A stretch of 64,000 bases of DNA from Linnemannia schmuckeri (GCA_029449235.1 JANATG010000008.1:620001-684000), one strand, 5' to 3'; shown: positions 47,227-62,615, counted from the first letter of the stretch. The notes: generated from the letters alone by a model not told the origin. A program made the numbers and translations.

Positions 47227-49592
47227 ATGTCAGGAACCAGCAAGACACCTCTCGGCGACATCACCCATCGCACTCTCACAGGACGTCGTTCAGGAAACAC
47301 AACTGCACAGCAGGCCGCCAACCTCACCTGTTCAGCGGGACCAGGCGATGAGAACAATCCTACCCGTGGGCTTTTGGACCTCTTTGCTGCCCAGTCGGGG
47401 TCAGTGTCGCTCAATCGAAAGAGATCCCTCAAACGATTCACCGACGATTCTGAACATCCCATCGCTCGCTTCCTGTCTCCTCAACCATCTCCAAAGTCTA
47501 CAGCAACCAAGAGCAATGCAACAAAAGCAGGAGGAGTATCACCCATAAAGTCAGCAGCGAGTACTGGTGTTATTGTAGACCCTATTCTCTCTGGAGAACT
47601 GATACCGCCTACAGGGCCACTGTTCTTGCATTCTGCCAAGGCTGCTCGACCCACTAGCATTCTTTCTACCATTTCTCGGCGACAGACATTCGGACGACAG
47701 AAGAATATGCCGTATTATGGTATAAAACAACTCGTTTTCTGTTCATATCAGAATTGCCCAAGTGATTAACATCGCAAGAGCTAAAGTTGACTAACGGTTG
47801 ATATGATGCTCTGATTTTTAATTGTTAGTTTCGACACGGGAGTACATGCTGGAGTATATCAGTCGGCCGAGCGATGTTTATTCGTTTGTTTCTCAGGATG
47901 GAGCTACACTCGTCCCGCCCTTCTCTTGTGCATACAATAATAGTAACTCCCTCTCTCCATTTCTCTTTTCGTGTCAGTTGGTTGCGACGGAATGCTTATT
48001 TTATGACATGACGACTGACCTCGAGTTCGCCATTATACTGTTGATGCCGCTAGTTGCCAACGGAGCCAGAAATCTTGCTGTCGGAGACGAGGACGGCACT
48101 ATACATATTGTTGACACCAGGCGAGAGGGATCACATCCTGGTAAACAAAACACCAGATTGTAGAACATGCTGAGGTGCTGATGGAATCAATGTCAAGCGT
48201 GATACTTACCGTATACTTTGAACTCATACCAATGATGTGATAGATGCTACGAAGCAAATTCTCGCTCACCAGAACGCCATTTTCGATCTCTGCTGGACAA
48301 AGGACGATTCCAAAATCGTAAGTGTCTCTCTTTTTCACACCTACTGCACAATGCTTTCATACTAGAACTCTTGGATTCTAAGCATGCACTTCTTTTTGTT
48401 AATTGTGTAGGTCTCTGTGTCTGGCGATCAATCAGCAAGGATACACGACGTCGAAACGAAAAAGTGCATTGGAATGTTTTCTGGTCATACCGGCAGCATT
48501 AAGAGTGTGTCGATGAAGCATAACGATGACTGTAAGTGGAGTGTCATATTCGGACCGCACTTTTCTTCAGGTCACACGTCCTTCCAAAACGGTCTTTAAT
48601 TGATCTACATTTTTATGCTATAGTTATCTTTGCGACGGCGGCCAGAGATGGAGCGGTAATGATTTGGGACTCTCGCTGCTCGAGCACCACATCTGCCACA
48701 GGCGAGACAGTTTACAGGCCGGCGGATAGACTCTTGAACGTGCATGCAAGCACAACGCGTGCTGCTCCACCTAAGAAATCTAAGCACGGAAGTGATGGTC
48801 CGAACACAGCCTCGGCAGTGCAATACATGCTCCATAACGAGCACATCATTGCCTCTACAGGATCACTGGACGGGTAAGCAACTGGGGACTAACACTTGTA
48901 AAATGGAAAACTAGGTATCCCATCGCGTCTAACATGCGTACCTCTCATTATTATCTAGATCTATCAAATACTGGGATGTGCGCAAACATGGAACTTACTT
49001 CAAGCACGACTACCCGATACCTCTCCAGACGTCTAAGTATACGCCTACGACTAGACGAGCACATGGAATGACATCGATAGCCCTTTCGCCTGACGGCAGC
49101 GCTCTGTATGCACTGAGCTCCGACAACAATATTTATATGTACAACACAACGGTGCTTGGCCACCCTGTCGAACGATTTGGTGGCAGCGATTTCGCCTGCT
49201 CGAGCTATTATATCAAGATCAGTGTGTCTCCTGACGGCAATTATGTTGCTGCAGGATCGAGCAAGGATCTTTACGTGTGGGAGATCAATATGCCTCGGAG
49301 GAAGCCACTCATCTTTCAAGGGCATGAACGGGAGGTGACTGGTGTTGACTGGGCCAAGGATCTCGGCCATGGCACTGAGGTATGTCTTCTGGCTCCTTTG
49401 TTTCACGTAAACTGGTTGATTTATAAATACGGATGCACCGTTACTAATTATGTTATGTTACTTTACCTGTAATAGCTGAGTGGATGTTCGGATGATGCCA
49501 AGGTCCGGACCTGGAAGCCTAATGGCGAGCTTGTTCAAGAATGCCGAGAGAACAAAAGCCTGCAGAATCTGCACGGCATTGTCTCCGAGTAA
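47227..49592 (+). CDS. CDT2: CDT2/DTL, WD40 substrate receptor of CRL4 ubiquitin ligase
   Basis: Eight exons (47227-47719, 47829-47942, 48054-48140, 48244-48317, 48411-48531, 48624-48873, 48959-49379, 49476-49592) encode 558 residues. A roughly 170-residue Ser/Thr/Arg-rich N-terminus precedes a seven-bladed WD40 propeller. It follows DTL: PPFSCAY, ARNLAVGDEDGTIHIVD, HQNAIFDLCW, ARDGAVMIWD, SIKYWDVRK, DNNIYMYN, YYIKISVSPD, GHEREVTGVDW and CSDDAKVRTW. CDT2 brings PCNA-bound Cdt1 and similar targets to Cul4-Ddb1 in S phase and after DNA damage. Intron 2 (111 nt) is a multiple of three without a stop, so its removal rests on its GTAACT/CTAG ends and on family fit. There is no long C-terminal tail as in animals. 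Confidence 0.9.
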
Positions 49593-49730
49593 TTGCATTC
49601 ATGGACTACGTTTGATTCTGAAAAATAAAACAAAAAAAATTGATACCAAATTTCCTCATTTTTTTCCATTTTATTTGCTACGTGCTGTGTGTGTATGTGG
49701 TAGGTGAGGCGAAATCAAAAGATTAAGGTT

Positions 49731-50764
49731 CTAAGCATGATGGCTGGATTCCCGGTTCATGTGCTCTGCGTCTTCGGGGGCAACAGAGCTGTGGTGGCTG
49801 TGATCCCTGTGTCGTTCCTCGCGCCGCTTTTCGCGCTGATAGTTTCTCTGAGATGCAAACAGCTCTCGCTTTAAATTCCTATCTGCTGACTTGAGATGCA
49901 TGAAATTACACAAACCGCCGCGAGTGCACTCAGAGTTTTCGTATTGGCGACAGCAGGCTAAAAAACGAGTTTGTGAGTTGGTTGGTTGATTGGTTGGTTC
50001 ATGTGGAAAGAAGGGAGTATGAAAACGAAGACAAAGGAACAATTGATTAGTCATAAGTGCCACAGCAATTTCACGTACGCCTGCTATACAAACGCTTGAA
50101 CACAACGACATCCTCAAAAGAGAACAAGAGCGAGAGCTCACCTTCACGGAAATCTGTGACAGGAGAGAGTTCAGCCCAGAGTGGCCGTCCAGCATAGAAA
50201 CGGTTATTCAAACTCTCGACAGCGTTTCCAGCATCCTCCTCATACTTGAATCTGGCATAGATGTTCCCGACGAGGTGGTCGCCAATATTATCACAGACAT
50301 GCATTTCCTCGATCTCGCCATATTTCGCCAACTCAACAAAGAAATCCTCATAAATGTTGTCAAAATCTTCCTGGATCTCGGGTTTGGTGAGGGTGCAGTT
50401 AGCATCGTGGGAGGGGTTGTGGTAGACGTTGGGGACGAGGATGGTTTGCGAAAAGTTAGGCTTGACGTGCTTCCTTGAACATCTGTCGCCGTGTCTGCAG
50501 GCTCCGATTTTGAAGTAGAACGAACAGTTGACCCTGAGTAACAAGAGATAAGGGAAGAAAAGCAAAGGGTTCGTTAGTACTTGTAAAAAAAAAGCTGATC
50601 ATGTTTCGATGGTGAGAAGTCTTGTTGCTGCTCCCTAGTGCGTGATATAATTGCATCCATTTGAAGATGTCTCTGATTGATTAAGCTCCATCCGTGAGCA
50701 TCGTCAAGTTGTTTGCGTACTTGTCCTTCTCTGTGCCGTAAATGGATGCCAAGTATGTCGCCAT
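49731..50764 (-). CDS. U2AF1: U2AF small subunit (U2AF35/U2AF23)
   Basis: Exons 50764-50721, 50533-50142 and 49957-49731 encode 220 residues. The order is typical: MATYLASIYGTEKD, first CCCH zinc finger (CSFYFKIGACRHGDRCSRKH), a U2AF-homology RRM (EEMHVCDNIGDHLVGNIYARF, NRFYAGRPLWAELSPV), then a second CCCH finger (CRQYENSECTRGGLCNFMH). The protein recognises the AG at 3' splice sites with the large U2AF subunit. The C-terminus has only a short Arg/Glu/His tail instead of a long RS domain, so total length is close to S. pombe U2AF23. The first exon is short (44 nt) but its residues are family-typical. Confidence 0.95.
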
Positions 50765-51755
50765 GCTGTGTGGTTATTCAATGAAAATGAGGAGTATGTG
50801 GTTGAAATAAAAGTTGCGATCTTCAGGCTGAGTGAACTGGGCCTTTATATAAGCCACAGTCTAGTCCACGTGATATGTTTCAAAAGTAAAAGACGACCGG
50901 CTCTTAAATTCTCGCGGGTGGGCATCTGTACCCGCAACGAGAGAATCTCAAGGATGCTGACAAACCATGTCCCTCTTTTTTGTTCTACAGTTGTCCAGCT
51001 GGCCTCGCGCAGATATGATTTGCCAACTGTCGTATGGATGCTATCAGGACTCAATATCCTCTTTGGCTGTTGTTGTTGAACTGTCTATTGTTGCTTTGCC
51101 CCCTCTTTTTTCTTCGCACAAAGTTGGTGGCCACGTCACAAGGAGTCACTTAAGGGTTACGATAGATGAAAATTCAACCTCCGTCGTCGATTGGCTGCTG
51201 AGCGATAAAATGCCCAGTTAGGACCCACTTGCCTCTCTTTTCCTTTTTTTTTTTTTTTTTTTCTTCTCTCTCTTCTTTTTTTTTCTTTACTCTCCTCCTC
51301 TTCATTTTTCTTCACTCTCTATCCTTCCTTCCCTCCTTCTAGTCCTTTCCTACAGCAGCGCCCTATTTCACATATAGGACTATTTTTCCCTCTTTCCCGC
51401 TTGTACACTCTCACTCCTCATCATCAACGTCCTTAACATCCCTGTTGCTGTTCTCCCTCCCCTTGTCTCTGACTCATACACTTCGCTCTCGTCTCCCTCA
51501 TTTAGTTGTTTTGTTTCTTCTCTTCCCCCGTTTGTTCCCTCAATCAAACATACACAAGCATACTTTTTTTTCATACTCTGCAGGAAAAGAAAGAAAATAT
51601 TTACGCGACACCTGTCTTGTTTCTGCTGACCCAACGCTACCCCCCTTTGCTCTCGACAAGCACATACACACATCCCGGCAAATACAGACTCACATTCACA
51701 ACTCGCACTCACACACATACATAAACAACAACCGCACCCACACATAGCAGTCAGT
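50765..51755. other. Divergent region U2AF35 / BET gene
   Basis: This 991-bp gap holds the TATA box for U2AF35 at 50845-50853 and a CACGTG E-box at 50867-50872. Pyrimidine-rich tracts (51236-51300) and a CACA-rich leader precede the BET gene. No other gene is seen. Confidence 0.5.
50845..50853 (-). promoter_or_regulatory. TATA box of U2AF35 gene
   Basis: CTTATATAA on the minus strand lies about 85 nt before the U2AF35 start. A CACGTG palindrome lies about 15 nt further upstream. Confidence 0.5.
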
Positions 51756-54700
51756 ATGATGTCCAATGGCGATGAGGTCAAGAAGCGACCCCTTGAGGAC
51801 CACGCTGGTCTGAACGGAGAACTCAATGGGTAAACATAAACGATCTCTTATTGTTTTTCTTGTGTTGTTGCCACCATTTTTACTTTTTTATATCTTTTTG
51901 GGTCCTTTAGAGGCTAATATTTCATCGTTTAGAAATATTAACTCTTTCTCACTACCGCTCCCGTGTTGCCGCAATTACACCTTCTTTTGCTTCCTGCCTT
52001 CCAACAAACAGCGATGCATCAACAAGTCTCGACCTGGCTCACATCCCCGAGGAAGGATCATTAAAGCGACTTAAGGCTGAAGACGACGATCACGTTCCCT
52101 TTTCGCCCCCAATCACAGCACCCGTCCCTTCCTCGGCAGCATCAGACTACCCTTCGCTGGTGCCCTCTCTCGAACACAGCCGCCCCGACTTCCCCATCCC
52201 TCCAGCCCATAGTACCGCAGACCAGTTGATAGATAGCGACATCAAAGTCCCGAGCCACCTTAGCACACACACTCCCAGCGTCTCTTCGACTCCACTGGAA
52301 CCTATGCCCACTCCTTCTCCAGCAGTGCCAGTACCACTGACTCAAGAGCCACGGAAACCTGATGATGCTGAAGTCTCAAAGGTTAGTTCTGTTTGCTATT
52401 GTGAATGTTTCTGGAAGGAGCTTGGACGTTCAAGGCGGTGTTGTTCGTTGTGGGTTCGGGTGCAGGTGAATAAAAAGCCAAATACACGTATCTTTTTTGC
52501 TGCGCTACACCATCATCGTTCCGTCTTCATTGTGTTGAAGCAGGAAATTGCGACTTTTTTTCTTCCGAATGGATATTGATATTTTTAGTCAGTCAGTCAT
52601 TCAGTCAGTCAGTCGACCGACAAGCATTTTGACAGCTGCTGTAGACTGATCGAGAGTCGAGATGACGAGGCGAGACGAAAGAGGTCTGAGAGATCTTCAT
52701 TTTTAGCTCTTCCTGCATATCATCATCTAACATCGTATTATCTATCTTTATTTTTCTCTTGCTTTCTTGTTTCGTATAACCATCATTAACAGCCTATTCC
52801 CCAGCCTGCTCAACCCACCACAGACCCTGTCGCTCCTTCAGTCACCTCGTCAAACCCGGAACCCACACCTGTCAAATCTGAAGCACCCACAACTACATTT
52901 GCAGCACCGCCGATCCCACCTACGCTCGACACTACGGCCATCGCTCCTCCTGTGACCACTGCAACTCCTGCAACTCCAGCTACACCCGTTACACCAGCTA
53001 CACCAGCTACTCCTGCAACTCCAGTGAACCCTGCATTCAACGGAGCTCGCAAGTCGTCCATGACTCGGGAACAGCTCAAATACTGTACGGCGATCATTAA
53101 GCAGCTCAAGCGCCATCGAGACGCCGGTGCATTTTTGCAGCCAGTCGACCCAGTTGCCCTCAGGATCCCTGACTATCCCACTGTGGTCAAGAATCCCATG
53201 GATCTCTCGACAGTCGAGCGGAAGTTGAACAACCTGGAATACGACACTGTAGACGACTTTGTTCAGGATGTGAACCTCATCTTTGCCAACTGCTATCTAT
53301 ACAATGGTCGGGAGTCGCCCATCGCCATTTTTGCCTCGAACTTGGAGTCGGCATTCACCAGCTCGCTGCGATACATGCCCAAGGAGGTAGGCTTAATTTC
53401 CTTCTCTTTTTTCGAACACCACCCGTTTTGGTGCTTATGAAGCTTGTCGAGACTATGCTTTTCAGGACCTTGTTTGACATGTTTGTAATCTTTTATCCAT
53501 CGTAGGCCATCAAGGCTGCGTCAGACACTCAAAAAGACAGTGCGAAGAAGGCTTCTCCTGTAAAGGTTAAGAAGGAGGTGGTCAAGAAGGAGGATGTCAA
53601 GAACCAGGCTCCCGCAGCTGTGCCACAGCCAGACTTTGTGCCATCCGCTTTTACCCTCTCCAGAGCTGCTTCAGAGGAGCGTCGACCCAAGCGTGATATC
53701 CACGCACCTTCCAAGGAGATCCCCACCGCAATTGCTGTCAAGAAGAAGGGATCCGCCAAGTGGAAGGCAGACCCTCAGTTGCGGTACTGTCAAGCTATCT
53801 TGCGCGAGTTTGCCAAGAAGGTCAATGCAGAGTTCATGTTTCCCTTTATGGAACCTGTCGACTATGTCGCGCTCAACATCCCTGACTATCCGAAGTTGAT
53901 TAAGAACCCCATGGATCTTGGAACTGTAAAGACGAAGCTGGAGGAGGATGAGTACGAGAACGCTGCCCAGTTCGAGGCCGACATCCGCCTGATCCTCTGG
54001 AACTGTTTCAAGTTTAACCCTGCAGGCACACCAGTCCATTTGATGGGTCGTCGTATGGAGACACTGTTCAACACCAAGTGGGCCGAGCGTCCTGCACCAC
54101 CCACTCCCCCACCAGTTGTCGAGGAGCCAAAGCAAGAAGAGTCTGAGTCTGAGGAAGATTCGTCAGGTGAGAGACAGTACTTGCGTATGCTCTTTTTTGA
54201 TCGCTAGATGACTGGTTGCGATCTATAGAGTCGAACTAATCGAACAATCGTGTTTATTTGCTATCACCATAGATGACAAGATTGCCGAGATGGAGAGACA
54301 TTTGAAGACGTTGTCTGAGAAGATCAGGCTGATGAAGGCAGCTACTAAGAAGAAGGAGAAGGTTGAGAAGAAGGCACCTGTCAAGGTGGCGCCACAAGAG
54401 AAGCCCGCCAAGCCAAAGACAGCCTCCAAGACGCCTGTCAAGGCTCCTCCCAAGCCAGCCCCGGCCAAGGCCCCCGCCCCCGAGAAGAAGAAAGTTCCTC
54501 CCAAGAGATCGCGTCCCGTGTATAGCAGCAGCAGCGGAAGCAGCAGCAGCAGCGAGGACGACGTACCTATGATCACCTTTGAGCAAAAGAAGGAACTCAG
54601 CGACAGCATCAACAACTTTGAGGGCGACAAGCTTGCCAATGTTGTTCAGATCATTCACAGCAGAATGCCTCACCTTCGCGATGTAAGTCGCTTTTTTGCC

Positions 54701-55244
54701 ACTTTCTTTTTGGTTATGTGAAAGCAGTTCGAGCCGTTTTGGTACAACGAGCTGACTCTTTTTTTTGCCTGACAATGTCTATAACGATAGAATGGTGGCC
54801 AAGAGGAGATCGAGTTGGACATGGACTCGCTGGATCCCAAGACCCTGTACAAGTTGTACGAGTATGTCAAGAAGACCACGGCTCCTAAGCGCAAGAAGCC
54901 TGCTCCCAAGAAGGTCAAAGTCCAATACTCCGAGGCAGACGCCACCAAAAAGATCACCGAGCTTGAGAGGACGCTCCAGAAATTTGAGCAACCTGCTCCA
55001 CATGTCAAGGGTAAGTTTCGATCATCTGCATGTTGTATGCGCCTCTTCTTTTTGTGTTCAGTTGTTGCATATCTGCTGTTATGAACCCTGAACCCCGTTT
55101 GCTGACTCAAGTCTTGCATTCTTGTTTGTACACATAACTATATTAGGATCTCACGCTGGTGCCAATGACGGCTATTCGTCCAGCTCGAGCGGAAGCTCCA
55201 GCTCTTCCGGCTCTGACAGTGACTCTGGCAGCAGTAGCGATTGA
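51756..55244 (+). CDS. BET family protein: two bromodomains and ET domain (Bdf1-like)
   Basis: Seven exons (51756-51829, 52012-52381, 52793-53386, 53506-54166, 54273-54682, 54791-55010, 55147-55244) encode 808 residues. Bromodomain 1 spans about 243-340 (PVDPVALRIPDYPTVVKNPMDL, CYLYNG) and bromodomain 2 about 438-535 (PVDYVALNIPDYPKLIKNPMDL, NCFKFNPAG). In each the acetyl-lysine-binding Asn is present (CYLYN, CFKFN). A coiled-coil/basic region follows, then the ET domain (about 666-735: FEQKKELSDSINNF, DMDSLDPKTLYKLYEYV) and a Ser/Asp-rich end. BET proteins read acetylated H4 and help recruit TFIID. A TPATPATPV repeat lies before bromodomain 1. Two ATGs are adjacent at 51756 and 51759; the first is used. 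Confidence 0.94.
52587..52614. repeat. (AGTC)n microsatellite
   Basis: Seven near-perfect AGTC units lie in intron 2 of the BET gene. Confidence 0.85.
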
Positions 55245-55901
55245 ACGGAGCGTCGCCCGGAAATCACTGTAAAAACATAATAACTTGTTTCTTTTTTTTT
55301 GCATCTCAATCAGTGTCTTCCTCCCCATGGTCGTTGCATGTACTTGTATCGTAATCCTTTTTAGTTTTTTTTGCTTGCGTTTGTTCAGTTTTCATTTTAT
55401 TCATTCTCTACTTTCAATCTTTGTCTTGCTGTCCCTTTTTCTTTTTGCTTGGGTCAACGAAGACCTCCGTACAACAACATTGTTTTCTAGAAACAGTTTG
55501 CATTTCACACACTTACATACTCACAAACACACACACACCTCACGACCAATCCCACTTTTTTTTTTCTTTTCTTTTTTTTCAATTTTTTTTTTCTAGCTTT
55601 TTTTTTTATTTTTTTTTTCTTTTTCCCTATGCAGTTGCAAACTTTGAATAAAATGAATATCATAGGAAGATCTACTGGATGTGTGCTAAAAAAGCATGTT
55701 GTTCCCCTTTCAAGGACATTTCCGGTGGTTGCCGATTTTGTGGGCGAGCTTTCCGAGAGCGTGTGGGTGCTGTTGGGCGGAATAAATATTAAGGGGTTCC
55801 AAGATGACAAATGAACCTCTTTTTCGGAGTCATTTTTGTGCGCAGGTCCTTGCTCTTGTTCTTTATCTTTTTCTTCACAACCTTCTTAACAACACATCAC
55901 C
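55245..55901. other. Intergenic region BET / NBP35
   Basis: This 657-bp T-rich region has several T8-T10 runs (55554-55622). I see no gene. Confidence 0.5.
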
Positions 55902-57361
55902 ATGTCGCCCCCAGTAGCAGCAGCACCCGAGAATGCACCAGAGCACTGTCCAGTACGAGCCCCTTACTCTTCACCGACCATCATCTTACTTACTCCTTCC
56001 TGTGCTTTCACTTTGACGTTTTGCATTTGCACAGCGAGGTTCATTGCTTGCGCATGTACAAACGGCTGACACCAGGCTATTGTTATGCGTTCAATTTTTT
56101 TTTTGTAGGGAACGGAGAGTGAACAGGCCGGAAAGGCCAGCGCCTGCGATGGGTGCCCTAACCAAAATGTCTGCGCCACGGCACCCAAGGGTCCCGATCC
56201 AGGTTGGCTCTTGCTCTTAGTCCATTTTAATATTAAACACCATAACGAAGAACTTAGCAACTCATACTCATATTTTCAAACCCCTTGCGTCCTATGTAGA
56301 TCTGCCGTTGATCAATGGCCGCATGGGAACGGTGAAGCACAAGATTCTAGTGCTCTCAGGAAAGGGCGGCGTTGGCAAATCGTCCTTCACAACCCAACTC
56401 TCCTTCGCCCTCTCCCACGACGAAGAGACCCAAGTCGGCGTGATGGATATCGATATCTGTGGTCCCTCAATCCCCAAGATGTTTGGCCTCGACGGCGAAC
56501 AGATCCATCAGTCCAACTCGGGTTGGTCCCCCGTCTACGTGACCGACAACCTTGGCGTCATGTCCATCGGATTTATTCTCCAGGAGGCCGATGATGCGAT
56601 TATTTGGAGGGGTCCCAAGAAGAATGGGTTGATCAAACAGTTCTTGAAGGATGTGGATTGGGGTGATTTGGATTACCTTGTCGTCGACACCCCTCCAGGC
56701 ACTTCGGATGAGCACTTGTCGGTGGTGCAGTATTTGAAAGAGTCTGGTATCACGGGAGCGATTTTGATTACGACCCCTCAGGAAGTTGCGCTGCAGGATG
56801 TGAGAAAGGAGATTGATTTCTGTAGAAAGGTCAAGATCCCGATTATTGGAGTTGTCGAGAATATGGCCGGGTTTGTCTGCCCAAGTTGTAAAGGCGAGAG
56901 TGTGATCTTTGCGCCTACTACGGGGGGTGCGAGGAAGATGGCAGAGGATACCAATGTGCGATTCTTGGGAAGCATTCCTCTTGATCCTCGTATCGGTAAG
57001 TGTCGCGATTTTTTTTTTTTCGGTGTGTGTTTGATATGCGAAGGACTGGGTGGAAGAGCGACAACTGCGATGACTCGAACTCTAACCTGCAGTGATTTTC
57101 ATTTTGGTTGTGAATGATTATAGGCAAATCGTGCGACCAAGGCCTGTCGTTCTTGGAGGAATACCCCGACTCGCCCGCCACCAAGGCATACGAGAACATT
57201 ATCACAGGTACGTACATTTAGAACACAAACAAAAAGCGCAGCTTGCTATTTCGCTTCCGTGAGGCTCCAGTTTACCATCTAAAGAAACTAACGCTTTCTT
57301 AATTATTTTCCTCCGCATGCGTCCCTTCACAACCACAGAAATCAAGAAGCTGTTGCCTTAG
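55902..57361 (+). CDS. NBP35: Cytosolic Fe-S cluster assembly scaffold NBP35/NUBP1
   Basis: Exons 55902-55952, 56109-56202, 56300-56995, 57124-57207 and 57339-57361 encode 315 residues. The N-terminal cluster-binding cysteines at 16, 30, 33 and 39 keep the NBP35 spacing (14, 3, 6). The deviant Walker [10 protein letters not shown] is at 68-76, then [26 protein letters not shown] and the C-terminal CPSC pair (GFVCPSCKG) that holds the bridging cluster. With Cfd1/NUBP2 it builds [4Fe-4S] clusters in the cytosol. The intron 2 donor is GTTGGC, a poor match, but the join is fixed by the conserved DLPLINGRM start of exon 3. The last exon codes only seven residues. Confidence 0.95.
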
Positions 57362-57542
57362 GATCTCCCTGATTCCCTTGCACCAGGTGTAGACTTATGT
57401 ACCATATCAAGAAACAACGCAATAAAAAGAAAAGAATAAAAGGTTTTACAAACAGATTTTATTATTGAAAAAGGTAATCATTGCTGAGAGTTCTAACATG
57501 TCAAAAAAAAACGGGGGAACGGTGCGTTGTTCCGCCCGCTGT

Positions 57543-60101
57543 CTATTCATCGCGCTCACTGCCACGACCCTCACGTCTGGACATGGTCTGAAGGCCATGT
57601 GTCTCGCCTCCATTGATACCTGACTCGATATCATCGTTGTCGAGGTCGTCTTCATCGATCAAAGTGTAGGGGTTGTTGGCGTAGGGTCTGAACTTCCATC
57701 TGCATATTCAATGAATGAAATCCGAAGCAAGAGTAATGAGTACAAAGATCATATGCATATATCGTAACACAAGTAAAGGGAGATTGCTGCATAAGGAGAA
57801 GGGTACTTACCCGATGGTGACATAGAAGCCAAGGGTGATGGCCTCGTTCAAGAGCTCAACCAACCAATTAACATATTGAAAGGGGAGGGCGACCTTCATG
57901 AGCTCAACCAAGATCCTGGTCAGGTAGATGTAGGTCACAGTCACCAAGTAGAATGAGCCCCAGAGCTTGTACTTGCTCTTGTTCTCAGCCACTAAGTTGG
58001 AAGGTTTATGCGAAGCATGACGTGTTAATATATGATCCGCAAGAAAATTGAAGTCAAGAGCAGTTGCTTCTCCGGGTTAGAAGAAATACATACCCTTGCC
58101 TTCGGCCTCTGCGGCCTCGCTCAGATGTCGCTGTGTCTGGACAATAACTCCCAAGATGACTACACAGCTGACGAGGTCAACCAAAGGAAAGACTTGTGAC
58201 TATATCGTCAACAAAAGTGTGATAACAAGTTAGCTTCCACATGCGCAAGGAATGTAACGCCAAGATTGCGAAGAAGGCAACACAAGCGCGTTGATTGCTT
58301 ACCCAGAAGGCCCAGTTGATGGATCCAATGGCCGTTTCATTTGTGATAGTAGAGGCAACATTGGAAATGATCTGCAGAGGAATGATAATGAGAATGATCT
58401 TCTTGTCCTTCTGCGACAAGAATGGCTTGATGCTAGTTTGTATGCAGACATGAGCAAGTCTGTTAGCGTACTTTCGCCTTGAACCAATTACAGTGCCAAT
58501 TACCAAGACGCTGAACTTACAACATCCACCCGGAGGCAATCAAGGTGATGATGAGAATGCTCAATGATCCCTTGAGGCTATGTTTGAAACGTGAGGAACA
58601 AAAGATGCGATTAGTATAGGCACCATATCCTTGAAATACTCCGTATTATACGCTCCACGGTCCTGATAAGAACTTACAAGGCGAAAATGTAGAACATGAC
58701 GGTCCATCCCTCAGCATCAACTCCTGTTCTCATGTAGCTGATTTTGATCTATGTATCGCAAAGAGTTGCAATGGTTATTAGTAGGTACCAGCAAGACTAT
58801 CGAACACAGCTTGGTACTGCGGATGCAAGCCTTCGAAGTGGTGTCTGTTCTTACCGCTTGGAAAGTCTTTTGGATTCCAATCATCACAGCCAGCACAAGG
58901 CTAGAAATATGGATTAATTGGAGTAAGGACAAGTAGAATTAGTTCATGAGCGAGAGAGCTTCCTTATCATAACAGATGTCCAGCCAAAATAGAAACACGT
59001 TGCTTCCGCGCGAACTTACATCAACTTGTGGGGCCAAAAGACCTTGGTGTCCTTCTTCAGCAACATGTACGCCCAAAGAGCACTCGCCACAAAATACGCC
59101 AGCGCAGCTCCTCCGTAGACCTTTGGCAAAGGAATGTCTCCTGCACTCAAATAATTGTTTCCTGGGTTGATCTCTGTAGTTTTCAACTAAACAATGGAAT
59201 GTTGGTGTAATGAAAATAGGGTCATAATTAATGCATGCTTGTTGTGCCCGATGAAAATATTCATCAAAATCGGCCGTGCGCGCATCATGATGATGGCTAG
59301 GTACCTTGTAGGAAACTAGACTCCGTGGACAGTTAATGAACAACATATTCCACATCTCTTCCTCTCCTTTGATAACGTCATGATGGTATTCAAACCTAGA
59401 AAGAATAGGAAGAAAGTAGCACACCAACGGCATTAGCTTCGCAAAGATGTGACATTCGCTCGTATCAGTGATAACCCAAGCTTGAGCACTTGAATGGGTG
59501 GTATAAATACGTACGTCTTCTTTGTAACATCAAGCTGAAGGAACTCGCTTCGCCTCTGCTCTATCTCGTCCTTGATGATAGAGTCGTCCAAGAGACAACC
59601 CTCTTCCCAATCCATGGCATCGGCTTCCGTTGGGCCTTTCTGGATAAGAAATCCAATGCGCTTCTCCTCGCCGTCATCTCCCTTGTATCTTGTAATCTAT
59701 AGTGAGTTAATTTGGTTCAAGGTAAGCAACTGCGCTAGTTAGGCCATTGTGGAGAGTAAGCAGCCCGTACAAGGTGAATATAATCTTTTGCCAAGCCTTT
59801 TTCTGTTATGTAGTCCCTGAACGTTGCGGAGTCCAAGACGTAACAAGTAAGAACTTGCCACGTCGTTTTTCTATTCAATATTTCTCTGTTCCGTTTTCCC
59901 CCAATAAAAAAGGCGATGTTTGTTATAGTATACCTCGAGGTCCTGGAGGTTCATATCAAGAGCGGCACCGGGAAGGAAGCCAAAGGAACCGATATAGACG
60001 ATCGGGCGCTGGTCGTTAGATAGGACCAGTTCTGGGCGGGCATGGGACACTGCTGCGAGGGCTATGGCCACCAAAAGGGATGAGGCGGTCTTGAGTCTCA
60101 T
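57543..60101 (-). CDS. GPR107/PTM1-type seven-TM protein (GOST family)
   Basis: Eleven exons (60101-59934, 59696-59515, 59395-59305, 59186-59020, 58900-58855, 58748-58678, 58577-58521, 58432-58303, 58199-58094, 57991-57811, 57699-57543) encode 451 residues. A signal peptide (MRLKTASSLLVAIALAAVSHA) leads a lumenal domain with GSFGFLPGAALDMNLQDL and IGFLIQKGP. Seven hydrophobic segments follow, with family features such as GGAALAYFVASALWAYML and the QRHLSEAAEAEGK loop. Fungal PTM1 and animal GPR107/108 act in Golgi/endosome trafficking. The cytosolic tail is acidic and Arg-rich. Several exons are under 75 nt, the most fragmented gene here. I place exon 2 directly after exon 1; the coding-like stretch between them was left in the intron. 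Confidence 0.9.
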
Positions 60102-60424
60102 CCTGATGGAGTGTAGTTCTGTCGGTGTTCCTGTGAGAGGGGGGTCGAGTTGGGGTGGTAGGAGAAGGGAGGATGGGGTAAGAAGGGGGTTGTCGGATGA
60201 AGGATGCAAAAAAGAAGGGTCGATTGCGAAACGTAAAAGAGAAAAAGAAATAAAAAGTGAGCAAAAGGAAACGGCGCGCACCAACAAAATATGTGCCTGC
60301 CCTGCACTTGCATACCTTCTTGAATGTGACCGTGATCTTTTCTACACCAAGAAGTCCCAAAAGCGCTGATCAGTTTCGCTTACTCTCCGTCTTGTTGCTC
60401 CGCCCGGATCAAGAATTCACACAA
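60102..60424. other. Bidirectional promoter GPR107-like / NDUFAF7
   Basis: Only 323 bp separate the two divergent start codons. The region near the GPR107-like start is rich in GGGGTGGTAGGAG-type sequence. No other feature is seen. Confidence 0.5.
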
Positions 60425-62445
<2,021 letters not shown>

Positions 62446-62615
62446 ACAACACTGCATATTCATTTTCATATTATTTGTGCTAATCATTGTTTTTGTTCTA
62501 AAAGTGTGTGCAGATAAGAGATGTTGTAAAAACGACAGACTTCGAAAACGAAAGGAAGGGGCTATGTTAAAGGGAGTCAAGTACAACAACGTGTTGCGAC
62601 ACATCTTCCCATGCC

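Noticed and set aside
47943..48053. Reading CDT2 intron 2 as coding because it is open in frame
   Set aside because: It would insert 37 hydrophobic residues into a conserved WD40 strand; GT-AG ends and the DTL alignment favour splicing.
59703..59877. A coding-like stretch (DYITEKGLAKDYIHL) between exons 1 and 2 of the GPR107-like gene
   Set aside because: Its frame does not match the phase-0 end of exon 1 without meeting a stop or changing frame, whereas direct joining of exon 1 to 59696 gives a family-like sequence.
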